Positions 52,375-59,813 of a stretch of 64,000 bases of DNA are shown in pieces; positions within the stretch are counted from its first letter, which is position 1, and every line of letters begins with the position of its first letter. The DNA comes from Candidatus Peribacteraceae bacterium. Lineage in GTDB: Bacteria > Patescibacteriota > Gracilibacteria > Peribacterales > Peribacteraceae. The notes beneath the pieces are model-generated. The model did no database searches and was not told the DNA's origin. It worked only from the letters and a program-made list of their open reading frames with translations. The stretch lies in the NCBI GenBank assembly GCA_018061945.1, contig JAGOTD010000002.1, positions 1 to 64,000 of the forward strand, in the 5' to 3' direction. The translations under genes and the position numbers were made by a program.

Positions 52375-53613
52375 ATGCGCTCGCTTATTTTTTCTCTGCT
52401 CTCACTCGTCTTACTCCTCTCGCTGTTTGGCAATGCCTATTTGTATTACAGCCATAGACTATCGGCGCCGCAGGAAACGATGCAGACCATGAGCAGCGTG
52501 TCGGCATCGGGTGGCACAGCGCAGGTGCGCTTGCCGCCGCTTGCATTTGGCAATGTCGTGTTGCCAGCGCTACCGGCTCAAATAAATGCATGCGATGAAT
52601 TGCAGCGCGGAGGCAAAGACAATGGCGAGTGTCGCGCTCTGCGCGCCGCCAATGTGCCGGCCAAAGGTCCGCAACCAGCCGTGCCCGCGACGGCAAAAAC
52701 GGTCGCTCTTACGCCGCTGCATTTTACGTTTACCATGAGTGGCGATACTCTGCCGCACTTGCCACAGGTTCTCACGCTCTATCGTGATCAGGGTGCAAAG
52801 ATTGATTTTCAGCCGTTTCTCAAAACACTCGACGCGATGCACGTGCCACTCGATACGGCTACATTCACGCTCATTCCCGATAGTGTGCGGCTGCAGTCGC
52901 CCGATGGCGTGTACACAGTTTTGTTAGAGCCGTTTAAGCGCACAACAACGGTACTGCGACGCTATCGGCAATCCGGCTATACGCTCGATGCCACCAAGCT
53001 TACACTCCCGCCCGATGAAACTCTTATTGCGGCCGCCAGCGAGTTTGCACTGAGCCTGGGCATTCAGCCCGATATCTACGGCACGCCAACCGTGCTCCAT
53101 CCGCTCACGGTCTCGGGAAGCCTGGTGCGATCATCGGTGGATGTCTTGTGGCCGATGACACTCGATAGTAAGCCGGTTATCGATGCTCAGGCACAACCGG
53201 TTGGCATACTTGCCATCACGCTTTCGCTTCCCTCGCTTACGCCACAAGAGTTGGTTGTCCGTCAATTTGACGCGGATATTCTGGCTCAATCGGACTACAC
53301 AGCTGCGTCCGTCGATGCGTTGCAATCGGGCATACAGCTGGGAGGATTGCGTCCGCCTTTCTCGTTTGAAAAAGGAACGAAACAAAAAGTACCTGTTGCC
53401 GATGCCGCACTGGCGTATCTCTTTCTGCAAGATGCAGACGGACGCGTGCCAACATATTTTGTGCCGGTTATTCTGACCACGTTCCATTTACCAGCGACTT
53501 GCTCCACTTGCAGCACACTTGCTTGGCGCTCCTTTGTGCCAGCACTCGACCGCGCACATTTTTCCTGGGCGAAGACGGCTGCACCGATTGAGTCGAAAAA
53601 CTTGGTGCGGTAG
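52375..53613 (+). CDS. Exported hypothetical protein
   Basis: A 412-residue protein with one N-terminal hydrophobic helix (LIFSLLSLVLLLSLFGNAYL; signal anchor or signal peptide). A Pro/Ala-rich segment comes next, and then a beta-rich body. A Cys pair CSTCSTL is near the C-terminus and another C-x(n)-C (NACDEL...GECRAL) near residue 75. Not recognised. A hairpin REP follows the stop immediately. Confidence 0.65.
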   Translation: MRSLIFSLLSLVLLLSLFGNAYLYYSHRLSAPQETMQTMSSVSASGGTAQVRLPPLAFGNVVLPALPAQINACDELQRGGKDNGECRALRAANVPAKGPQPAVPATAKTVALTPLHFTFTMSGDTLPHLPQVLTLYRDQGAKIDFQPFLKTLDAMHVPLDTATFTLIPDSVRLQSPDGVYTVLLEPFKRTTTVLRRYRQSGYTLDATKLTLPPDETLIAAASEFALSLGIQPDIYGTPTVLHPLTVSGSLVRSSVDVLWPMTLDSKPVIDAQAQPVGILAITLSLPSLTPQELVVRQFDADILAQSDYTAASVDALQSGIQLGGLRPPFSFEKGTKQKVPVADAALAYLFLQDADGRVPTYFVPVILTTFHLPATCSTCSTLAWRSFVPALDRAHFSWAKTAAPIESKNLVR

Positions 53614-53660
53614 GCCCTCACCCCCGGCCCCTCTCCTCGCTAAAGCGAGGAGAGGGGAGC
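53614..53660. repeat. REP hairpin with 13-bp perfect stem
   Basis: CCCTCACCCCCGG precedes CCCCTCTCCTCGC-TAAA-GCGAGGAGAGGGG. It begins at the stop of the upstream gene. A mirror-image copy is at 53727-53769. Confidence 0.8.
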
Positions 53661-53726
53661 TCTGATTTGAGAGTGATTTACTTTCATTCAATTATTCTTC
53701 ATATCGATTTATTAATAACAAAAGTC

Positions 53727-53769
53727 ACCCCTCTCCCCAGCGCAGCGGGAGAGGGGCCGGGGGTGAGGG
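53727..53769. repeat. REP hairpin, inverted partner
   Basis: CCCCTCTCCC...GGGAGAGGGG is followed by CCGGGGGTGAGGG, the inverse of the element at 53614-53660. Together they enclose ~65 bp of AT-rich sequence. Confidence 0.75.
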
Positions 53770-53773
53770 AAAT

Positions 53774-53835
53774 AAAAAAACAGGCATCCGGTTGGGAGAT
53801 CCACTTTGCGAGTAGACCTCTTAACCGAATGCCTG
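53774..53835 (-). terminator. Strong Rho-independent terminator of the ~400-nt RNA
   Basis: The stem CAGGCATTCGGTT pairs with AACCGGATGCCTG (one U-G), with a nested GAGGTCTAC/GTGGATCTC stem, and is followed by TTTTTTT on the minus strand. Confidence 0.8.
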
Positions 53836-54177
53836 TCTTAAGTGCTCAAAACTAGAAGCTCTGAGCGTTCAAAGCGTCGACCAGGCGCCTTGGACTCCCC
53901 ACACCTTTTTACAGTCTGAATGCGCGACTGCTACGCTTTTTGTGTTTGTTAGTTGCCAGTTGGACTGGCGGCCTCTCCACTCTTAGCAGGAGACGCTCAT
54001 GTATGTTTGTTGGTTTCCCTCGCCCGCTTATTTGGCGCGCTAGGGAACTCTTTGGTCTAAAGAGATCAAAGAGCAGGGAGGACGCTAGGGCGCTACCCGG
54101 GAGTAAGCGCCGTAAGGTTCTCCCGGCTCTTGATAGTAAGAGGTTTTTTGGGGAGTCGGTGTTTTTTAAAGATCGAA
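53774..54177 (-). ncRNA. Candidate large structured RNA (~400 nt) with its own promoter and terminator
   Basis: On the minus strand a promoter TTGCAA-N17-TACAAT would start RNA near 54177. The RNA would end at a strong terminator (stem 53835-53823 with 53793-53781, then seven U). The terminal arm nests a second 9-bp stem whose G-U pairs fit only the minus strand. Other stems: CCGGGAG/CTCCCGG, CTCTTTG/CAAAGAG with AGA/TCT, GCCAGT/ACTGGC, CAGTC/GACTG, GCTCA-GAGCT/AGTTT-TGAGC, and a long-range GACTCCCC (54157-54150) with GGGGAGTC (53900-53893). A short frame GCAACTAACAAACACAAAAA (reads ATNKHKK...) would suit a tmRNA tag, but I see no tRNA-like ends. Family unknown. Confidence 0.6.
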
Positions 54178-54183
54178 CAGAAC

Positions 54184-54212
54184 ATTGTATCAGAAACGGG
54201 GGAGGATTGCAA
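54184..54212 (-). promoter_or_regulatory. Sigma-70-like promoter for the ~400-nt RNA
   Basis: Minus strand -35 TTGCAA, 17-nt spacer, -10 TACAAT. No start codon is placed 6-10 nt downstream, unlike the leaderless genes. Confidence 0.65.
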
Positions 54213-54242
54213 GCGTCAGTATGGTCGCTACGCGACCATAAG

Positions 54243-54336
54243 TAAGGTAGGTAGGGTACGTAAGGTAAGTACGGTAGGTATCTGAATCAGAATCCACGTA
54301 CCTTACCTACAATACTTACAATACCTACCTTACTTC
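54243..54336. repeat. GGTA/CGTA-type hairpin repeat, copy 4
   Basis: AAGGTAGGTAGGGTACGTAA on the left and TACCTTACCTACAATACTTA on the right form inverted arms. Confidence 0.72.
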
Positions 54337-54393
54337 TTCGCCCGATCAATTTCACATTCAGCTTCACTCGATTTCCCGCTACCATACCCCTAC

Positions 54394-55008
54394 ATGTCTT
54401 CCGGAAAACTTGTTTTGATAATCGGCCCCAGCGGAGTTGGAAAAAGTGTGATTCTCAAAACACTCAGACAGCGTCATGCTGAGTTTGTGTTTCCGCGATC
54501 GGCAACCACACGTGCTCGCCGCGAGCGCGAAGGCGACGATCTGTATCACTTTGTATCCGAAGAAGAATTCACCGATTGGATCAATCAGGAAAAGTTTTTG
54601 GAATGGGCGCAGGTTCATAAAGGCGCGCGCTACGGCACGTTGTACGACGAAATTATTCCAGCAATTGAGCAGGGCAAGACCGTCGTCCGCGAAGTGGATG
54701 TACAGGGTTTTGAATCGCTGCGCAAAGACACGCGCTATTTTGGCGAAGGCGCCAAGTACAAACTGCAAACAATCTTTATCCTGCCCGAAAACGAACAGCA
54801 ACTCATCGCACGCATCATCAAACGCGCACCGATTGCCGACGAAGAACTCAAGCGTCGCGTCGAAAGTATGCAAAAAGAACTCGCCTTCGCAGCCCTTACC
54901 GATGTGCAGATTATCAATCACGAAGGCAAGATTGATGAGACAATGGCGGAAGTGGAGAGGGCGATCGGGGATACGAATTACGAATTACGAATTACGAATT
55001 ACGAATAG
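54394..55008 (+). CDS. gmk: Guanylate kinase, with repeat-encoded C-terminus
   Basis: A 204-residue kinase converting GMP to GDP. P-loop GPSGVGKS, GMP-binding RSATTRARREREGDDLYHFV, and the lid region ENEQQLIARIIKRAP are all present. The protein ends TNYELRITNYE, encoded by the ACGAATT repeat array (54978-55007). A native end near residue 190 is likely. The ATG is 8 nt after TACCAT (54380-54385) with no SD. Confidence 0.95.
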   Translation: MSSGKLVLIIGPSGVGKSVILKTLRQRHAEFVFPRSATTRARREREGDDLYHFVSEEEFTDWINQEKFLEWAQVHKGARYGTLYDEIIPAIEQGKTVVREVDVQGFESLRKDTRYFGEGAKYKLQTIFILPENEQQLIARIIKRAPIADEELKRRVESMQKELAFAALTDVQIINHEGKIDETMAEVERAIGDTNYELRITNYE

Positions 55009-55057
55009 GCAAGAATATTCCAAGCATAAGTCATTTCATACAAGCTCTATCATCCTT

Positions 55058-55097
55058 CTCCCCCATCGGGAGAAGGTGGCCCGCAGGCCGGATGAGG
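55058..55097. repeat. REP-type element (GGGAGAAGGTGGCCCGCAGG)
   Basis: CCCCCATCGGGAGAAGGTGG is followed by a GGCCCGCAGGCC palindrome, the same class as at 29322 and 42629. Confidence 0.7.
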
Positions 55098-55100
55098 CAC

Positions 55101-55126
55101 AAAAAAACCGCCGTGGGGAGGCGGTG
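55101..55126 (-). terminator. Terminator of the 55.2-kb small gene
   Basis: On the minus strand ACCGCC-TCCCC-ACGGCGGT-like stem (CACCGCC/GGCGGT) is followed by TTTTTTT. An equivalent terminator follows the related gene at 61.3 kb. Confidence 0.75.
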
Positions 55127-55161
55127 GTGCTTGCAAGGTCGAAGACGCTGCAAGACTTGAT

Positions 55162-55578
55162 TTACGATTGGAGGAACAAATGCGCCAGGCTATCGCCGTT
55201 TGGAGCATCATCGCTCGTCACTTGGAATCGAAGCTCGAACCCACGCTCCGTTTCAACGACGCTGAGGATGCCTACATACGGCTCTTTCCGCGCGACGAAA
55301 CCGGTGTTGTCAGTGTCCATCTGCCAGGTTTTCCCATTGTCGTCGGTGACAATTCTCGGATCCACTTTGCGGATCCGAATTTTGGCGCCGTGGATTTTCA
55401 AGCCTTTCGTAGGCTTGATGCTGATTTCCATGGTGTGCAGAGATCGATTCCAATGAATCGACGATTGAGACGCTTGCGTGGCATCGATGCGAAAAGCAGG
55501 AAGCTGCTCAGTTGTATGCTGCAGTTCGTATGCACCATCATTTCGGCGCACTAGATTGGTATCATGAAAATCGGTCAT
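55162..55578 (-). CDS. Small beta-rich protein with structured leader (family member 1)
   Basis: A 138-residue soluble protein, not recognised. It has a beta-strand pattern (LHTMEISIKPTKGLKIHGAK; VETERGFELRFQV). The ATG is preceded by a real SD (GGGGAGG, 7 nt upstream), unusual in this window. A second small gene at 61336-61794 has the same leader, the same kind of terminator and a faintly similar sequence (ISI...NGK-TW versus ISI...NGI-W). I chose the minus frame over an overlapping plus-strand frame (55168-55554) because of these shared signals. Confidence 0.7.
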   Translation of the reverse strand: MTDFHDTNLVRRNDGAYELQHTTEQLPAFRIDATQASQSSIHWNRSLHTMEISIKPTKGLKIHGAKIRIRKVDPRIVTDDNGKTWQMDTDNTGFVARKEPYVGILSVVETERGFELRFQVTSDDAPNGDSLAHLFLQS

Positions 55579-55726
55579 CAATTCCTCCCCACGGCATCCT
55601 CCTTCTGTTCGCGCCCCACGTGCGAACAGGAGCAAAACGCCTTGTGCATGCGGTGACGCCTCTTGATACCGCAAGCGCGGTCTCATCAAAAAGAGGGTGG
55701 ATAGGGAAGTGTCTGTCAAAGAACGG
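55579..55726 (-). promoter_or_regulatory. Conserved structured 5' leader, copy 1 (candidate riboswitch/thermosensor)
   Basis: Read on the minus strand: GCACGCCGTTCTTT at the predicted RNA start, then TTCCCTATCCACCCTC, a T-run and an ACCGC-gctt-GCGGT hairpin closed by CCTCTT/AAGAGG. Next come CATGC, the stem CTGTTCGC/GCGAACAG with the GTGGGG loop (55629-55611), and finally GGAGGATGCCGTGGGGAGG. The early CTTCCC and CCTC words can pair with the late GGGGAG and GAGG, so the SD can be hidden. The same order and words occur at 61795-61946. Confidence 0.68.
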
Positions 55727-55731
55727 CGTGC

Positions 55732-55760
55732 ATCATGAAATATGATGAATTGATTGTCAA
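55732..55760 (-). promoter_or_regulatory. Promoter of the 55.2-kb small gene
   Basis: Minus strand TTGACA (55760-55755), 17-nt spacer, CATGAT (55737-55732). The RNA would start at the conserved GCACGC word. Confidence 0.65.
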
Positions 55761-55777
55761 TTATTCTGTATGGAGTC

Positions 55778-55954
55778 TTAATCCTTCGTATCCTCCTTTT
55801 CCACATGTCGCGCATGCCTATCCTCCAAAAGCTTTTTACCGACAATTGAGCCAATCGCTCCACCAATAATGAGACCAACCACCACTTTTTTCATCGTCTT
55901 TTTCATCGGGAGAATATCTTTCTTTTTGCGCCAGAAGAGGAACGGAATTCGCAT
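55778..55954 (-). CDS. Small YtxH-like membrane protein
   Basis: A 58-residue protein with one glycine-rich helix (VVVGLIIGGAIGSIVGKKLL) and charged ends, like YtxH/gas-vesicle-type small membrane proteins. The ATG at 55954 is 6 nt after TATAAT (minus 55966-55961). It is divergent from folP. Confidence 0.6.
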   Translation of the reverse strand: MRIPFLFWRKKKDILPMKKTMKKVVVGLIIGGAIGSIVGKKLLEDRHARHVEKEDTKD

Positions 55955-56043
55955 GCGGCGATTATAACACGGCGGTGCAATTTCTCTGTATACTTTCCTC
56001 ACAAAAATCGTTTTCGTGTCTCATCATCATTTGTTCATTATTC

Positions 56044-56919
56044 ATGTCATTCCTGCTTCGCTCTGGCCTCAAGACGCTCGATTATACGGGTAAAACGCTC
56101 GTTGTCGGGATTTTGAATATCACGCCGGATTCGTTTGTCGATGGCGGCAAGTGGCTGGAGCCACACAAGGCAATTGATCGCGCCACAGAAATGATCGCGC
56201 AGGGCGCCGACATTATCGACATTGGCGGCGAATCAACCGGTCCGGATTCATTAAGTGTTTCAGCGGAGGAAGAAATCAGACGGGTTCTGCCCATCATCAA
56301 AGCTCTTCGCAGCGAATTATCCGATGTGTGGCTTTCGATCGATACCTGGAAAGCGGATGTTGCCGATAACGCACTACAATCGGGAGTGGATATGATCAAT
56401 GATATTTCGGCTGGCAGGTTTGATCCGCAGATGTTTTCGGTGCTTGCGAAGCATCAGTGTCCCTATGTGCTGATGTACAGCAAAGACACAACGCCACGTA
56501 CGAAAAAAATTGATCAGCAGTACGACAATGTCATCGAGACGATTCATGCATTTCTTGCCGATCGTATCCATCAGGCAATAGAGCAGGGGATTGATCGGTC
56601 GCGCATTATCGTCGATCCGGGGCTTGGGTGGTTTGTGTCGGGTACGCCGTCGTACTCATTTGAGATTTTGAATCAGCTGGAAAAATTTGCAGATCTAGCG
56701 CCGGTCTTCATCAGTCCATCGCGTAAGTCATTCCTCGCAGGCCCAAACAATCTGCCTGCATCTGAGCGTTTATCGGCGACTCTTGATGCGACGAAAATTG
56801 CCCTCGAGCATGGCGCATCATTTATCCGAACACATGATGTGAGCGAAACAAAGAACGTGATTCATCGATTTTTTTTCAACCACAGAGACGAATCACGAAT
56901 TACGAATCACGAATTATGA
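56044..56919 (+). CDS. folP: Dihydropteroate synthase
   Basis: A 291-residue TIM-barrel enzyme that condenses pABA with the pterin in folate synthesis. Signatures are GILNITPDSFVDGGKW near the N-terminus and GADIIDIGGESTGPDS. VWLSIDTWKADVADNAL and IIVDPGLGWF follow. Other folate genes are not in the window. The last residues (DESRITNHEL) are encoded in an ACGAATT-type repeat. The ATG at 56044 begins the conserved part. Confidence 0.93.
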   Translation: MSFLLRSGLKTLDYTGKTLVVGILNITPDSFVDGGKWLEPHKAIDRATEMIAQGADIIDIGGESTGPDSLSVSAEEEIRRVLPIIKALRSELSDVWLSIDTWKADVADNALQSGVDMINDISAGRFDPQMFSVLAKHQCPYVLMYSKDTTPRTKKIDQQYDNVIETIHAFLADRIHQAIEQGIDRSRIIVDPGLGWFVSGTPSYSFEILNQLEKFADLAPVFISPSRKSFLAGPNNLPASERLSATLDATKIALEHGASFIRTHDVSETKNVIHRFFFNHRDESRITNHEL

Positions 56920-56952
56920 ATCTTCTCGCTTACCGCTACCCACTTATCGCTT

Positions 56953-57741
56953 TTAGAGTGTTTGCACAATAAACTCAGTGATCACAAAGCTCGTGCCAAT
57001 CAGCATTAGTCCGCCAAGTGAGCGCACAATGAGCGAGCGGGCGCCAGTAAAGGCTTCTTCGTTACCGAAGTTGAGCACCATGCGAATGCCGGCGTACACC
57101 ACAATACACAGTGCAACGAGCGTCATCATGCCAAGAACCAGCGCGACTCGTCCTAAAATCAAGTTGATCAGGAGATTCGGACTGTCGTTGAAGAACGCAA
57201 CTTTTATCGCGTAGCCAAGCGAAATAACAAGCATACCGAGAATCACATGGAAGACGGTCGTGCGCACAACGGTATAGGAATTCTCGTCGCCGAAGCTGCC
57301 GATCGCGCGGAAAGCGCCAATGACAATAATCGCAATGCCACTCATGGCCGCCATCGACGAGAGCCATTTTCCGATCCCCACTGCCTCGTTGTTCAGAAGT
57401 TCGGCGCGTGCAGTCTCAATACCATTGATCTGAAACAGAATCTGTTCGATCGGGCCCGACAGAGTAATAAAGATAAGGCCGACGACAATCGCGTTGATGG
57501 ATTTTTTTGCCTTGTCCATCGATCCTTCATCGCTCGTAATAATCAGGCGAATAGAGGCAATCACGAGCATCAGCACTGCAACCTTGAACACGGTGCCATT
57601 GAACATATCAAACAGCTCGCCAATCAGACTACCAATAGCCACGGCACCGGGTGTCTGGCCATAGGCAAGGTTTGGAACGAGAAGCATCCCCAGCAGCACA
57701 CTGGTTTGGGCAAGCCGACGCAAACGAGGAGACAGAGGCAT
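56953..57741 (-). CDS. VirB2/TrbC-like membrane protein with three pilin-like modules (B)
   Basis: A 262-residue protein with a signal peptide (1-29, ...LAYGQ) and six helices. They form three similar helix-loop-helix units, each with an I-R-x-I/V, acidic/Asn, basic pattern: IASIRLIITSDEGSMDKAKK, then GAFRAIGSFGDENSYTVVR, then YAGIRMVLNFGNEEAFTGAR. Single VirB2/TrbC pilins have one such unit. It begins one base after the stop of the paralog upstream. A role in a type IV secretion or pilus-like assembly is inferred from the module only. Confidence 0.72.
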   Translation of the reverse strand: MPLSPRLRRLAQTSVLLGMLLVPNLAYGQTPGAVAIGSLIGELFDMFNGTVFKVAVLMLVIASIRLIITSDEGSMDKAKKSINAIVVGLIFITLSGPIEQILFQINGIETARAELLNNEAVGIGKWLSSMAAMSGIAIIVIGAFRAIGSFGDENSYTVVRTTVFHVILGMLVISLGYAIKVAFFNDSPNLLINLILGRVALVLGMMTLVALCIVVYAGIRMVLNFGNEEAFTGARSLIVRSLGGLMLIGTSFVITEFIVQTL

Positions 57742-58509
57742 TTAGCTGAAGATAAAGGCAATCAGGCTGTAACTCGCAATGACCACAACGAGCGTGATAA
57801 TTGTTCCAGTCACTGTTTTCTTGGCGCGGTCTTTAAGCGCTTCATCGACCGAGACAATCAGCAAGATTCCGGCTGCGATCATGGCCAGAACCGATAGAAT
57901 TCCGATGATACCCAGCACGAATTGCACGAAGCCGGCTATTTCATCCAGAATATAGCTGGTGTCTTTTTGCGTGACAGCTAAGACAATCGCGCGCGAGAAC
58001 ATCATCAAAATCACACCACCGATATGCATGGCCATGGTTTTCTTGAGTTTATCGGCTTCGCCACTTTCTCCCTGCGAAGCTACAAGACGCATACCCGAAA
58101 TCGTGAGCACGAGCGTAAATGCGCCACCGGCTGCCGTGGTGATAAATATCAGAAGCTGATCAAAGCCTCCGCCGCTGCCGAAAATCGGTGCGAAACTGTT
58201 TGTCTGCAGTGACAAGGCAATGGAACCGGCAAGCGCGATAATGCCAAAACCAATCAGGACAAGAATGAATGATTTCGTTGCGTCACTCAACGCGCTCTCA
58301 TTATCCGAATCAACGATCATTCTGTAGCCGTAGTAAAACAGAAATGCGACAGAGAGAGGTTGAAAGATGTAAATAGCGTTACTGATGATGTGTAGTTGAA
58401 TAAACGCCGCAAACGCTCGGGCACCGCTCGCTGCAAAGACACTGTCTGGCATTAGCAGACAAAAAAGTGCCAAGGGGACAATTGCCGAAAGGTGGCGTCT
58501 GGATACCAT
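57742..58509 (-). CDS. VirB2/TrbC-like membrane protein with three pilin-like modules (A)
   Basis: A 255-residue paralog of the next gene: signal peptide (1-26, ...DSVFAAS), six helices and three modules (YGYRMIVDSDNESALSDATK; SGMRLVASQGESGEADKLKK; AAGILLIVSVDEALKDRAKK). The two genes abut exactly and are surely cotranscribed. No VirB4/VirD4 ATPase is in view, so I cannot place them in a complete secretion system. Confidence 0.72.
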   Translation of the reverse strand: MVSRRHLSAIVPLALFCLLMPDSVFAASGARAFAAFIQLHIISNAIYIFQPLSVAFLFYYGYRMIVDSDNESALSDATKSFILVLIGFGIIALAGSIALSLQTNSFAPIFGSGGGFDQLLIFITTAAGGAFTLVLTISGMRLVASQGESGEADKLKKTMAMHIGGVILMMFSRAIVLAVTQKDTSYILDEIAGFVQFVLGIIGILSVLAMIAAGILLIVSVDEALKDRAKKTVTGTIITLVVVIASYSLIAFIFS

Positions 58510-58583
58510 AAATCTAAATATTATAGCAGAAAATTACTCTTGGAACAACTTGCGAGGCAGGCCAAAACCCATAGGATGCAGGT

Positions 58584-59276
58584 ATGTCCACTTTTTCACG
58601 ACCACATTCATCGGCCATTATTCTCGATAATTCAACGCTTTCACGGGTGTATTTCCTCTTTGCATTGGCTCTAGGACTCACTTTTTCTGGTATTTATGCC
58701 GGTATGACCTTTGCCTTGCCCATCATCACTTCTGGATGGATGTTTGGCCTGCTTATGATCGAATTACTGCTGATTGTCACATCGCGCGCTTGGATGAACA
58801 TTTCGCCGCTCAATTACATCCTTTTTGCCTTATTTCCACTCTTTTCGGGGCTTACGATCACGCCGTTTTTGCTCTCGGTGACCGAAGCCTACGTCAACGG
58901 TGCGTCTATTTTGCTCAATGCTGCTATTTCAACCGCTCTCATGAGCACGGCCGCCGGTATTTTCGCCTACACAACCAACTGGAACCTCGGCATGTTCAGC
59001 CGGTTTCTGTTTTTCTCACTCGTTGGTCTGGTGGCTTTTAGCCTGATTCAGCTCTTTGTGCCGTTTTTGCGCACAGGCATTACCGAAGTATTTGCCTCTG
59101 GCTTTGGCATCGTTGTTTTCTCGCTCTATACCGCCTACGACATTCAGCGCATTCAGACCATGGCCACTCGCGGTGCCTCGCCCTTTATGCTGGCGCTCAG
59201 CCTGTATCTCGATATCTTCAACCTGTTCCTCTACATTGCACGTTTCATGCTGGCGATAAGCGGAAATAGGCGATAG
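58584..59276 (+). CDS. Bax inhibitor-1 (BI-1/YbhL) family membrane protein
   Basis: A 230-residue protein with seven helices. The C-terminal SLYTAYDIQRIQTM and LALSLYLDIFNLFLYIARFM segments, with two Asp residues in the last helices, are the BI-1/UPF0005 signature linked to a pH-sensitive calcium leak in a bacterial homologue. The ATG is 6 nt after TAGGAT (58572-58577) and no SD is present. Confidence 0.92.
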   Translation: MSTFSRPHSSAIILDNSTLSRVYFLFALALGLTFSGIYAGMTFALPIITSGWMFGLLMIELLLIVTSRAWMNISPLNYILFALFPLFSGLTITPFLLSVTEAYVNGASILLNAAISTALMSTAAGIFAYTTNWNLGMFSRFLFFSLVGLVAFSLIQLFVPFLRTGITEVFASGFGIVVFSLYTAYDIQRIQTMATRGASPFMLALSLYLDIFNLFLYIARFMLAISGNRR

Positions 59277-59301
59277 GGTTTGGGATAGGGTTAGGGGTTT
59301 G
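59277..59301. repeat. GGGTTAGGG-like G-run tract
   Basis: GGGTTTGGGATAGGGTTAGG starts right at the BI-1 stop. The four G-runs could form a G-quadruplex. Confidence 0.5.
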
Positions 59302-59410
59302 GACTTAGACATAGAGGAATTTTGTCTTTCATTTATTCATTGTTTATTTAGTATTGAGATTTTTCCCGCCCGTACCGAACGTACACGTTCGGGCGGGGAT
59401 CTTCGTATTT

Positions 59411-59458
59411 TTCATTCCTTTGAGTCTTTTGAGTCCTTTGATTCTTCTGAGTCCTCAT
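59411..59458. repeat. GACTCAGA-type repeat, copy 4 (reverse orientation)
   Basis: TTTGAGTCTTTTGAGTCCTT and TTCTGAGTCC words lie upstream of the bL32-like gene. Confidence 0.6.
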
Positions 59459-59503
59459 TTTTCTCTTTACAGCACTCATCTCAGCCTCTAATATTTGGCC
59501 CTC

Positions 59504-59689
59504 ATGTCAAAGAAACCTACCCCCAAAAAGCGGCTATCCAAGGATCGTGGTCGACGTCGTCACTCGACGTTCGTCACAAACGAAGTACGCAGACTCAAGG
59601 ATAAGGCCAATTCGCCCTACAGCGGACCTGTAACCCAGAAGAACAAAGGTCGCAAGGCGTTGGATAAGATCACGACTATTAAAGCGTAA
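59504..59689 (+). CDS. rpmF: Putative ribosomal protein bL32, without zinc ribbon
   Basis: A 61-residue very basic protein. Its start PKKRLSKDRGRRRHSTFV fits the bL32 pattern P-K-R-x-x-S-K-x-R-x-x-x-R-R-x-H. The C-terminal half lacks the four Cys of the usual zinc ribbon. Position before nusB and rnc supports a translation role. It could instead be another small basic ribosome-associated protein. The repeat after the stop is of the ACGAATT type. Confidence 0.55.
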   Translation: MSKKPTPKKRLSKDRGRRRHSTFVTNEVRRLKDKANSPYSGPVTQKNKGRKALDKITTIKA

Positions 59690-59692
59690 GCG

Positions 59693-59757
59693 AAGTACGA
59701 ATCTGGAAGTACGAAGTACGACAAGCGTAATTCGTGATTCGCAATTCGATATTCGTC
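59693..59757. repeat. ACGAATT-type inverted tract
   Basis: GAAGTACGAATCTGGAAGTA, then GTAATTCGTGATTCGCAATT: inverted words starting a few bases after the bL32-like stop. Confidence 0.65.
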
Positions 59758-59813
59758 TGATCTTCTCTTCACTGTAAGAAAGCGCTACGCTATAGCTCTC
59801 TTCACACAGCTCT

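Noticed and set aside
53774-54177. tmRNA (ssrA) identity for the ~400-nt RNA, with tag frame ATNKHKKRSSRAFRL
   Set aside because: Size, promoter and a stop-ended frame fit, but there is no GGGG 5' end, no T-arm (GGTTCGA) and no CCA end. A permuted two-piece form was considered and also lacks these. The tag lacks the usual hydrophobic Ala-rich end.
53940-54245. Plus-strand 101-residue reading frame
   Set aside because: It is Arg/Ser-rich, has no start signal and lies over the structured RNA; it looks like a shadow.
55168-55554. Plus-strand frame with a GGAGG-like word before an ATG at 55180
   Set aside because: The minus-strand gene has a promoter, structured leader, SD and terminator that are duplicated at 61.3 kb, so the minus frame is the real one.
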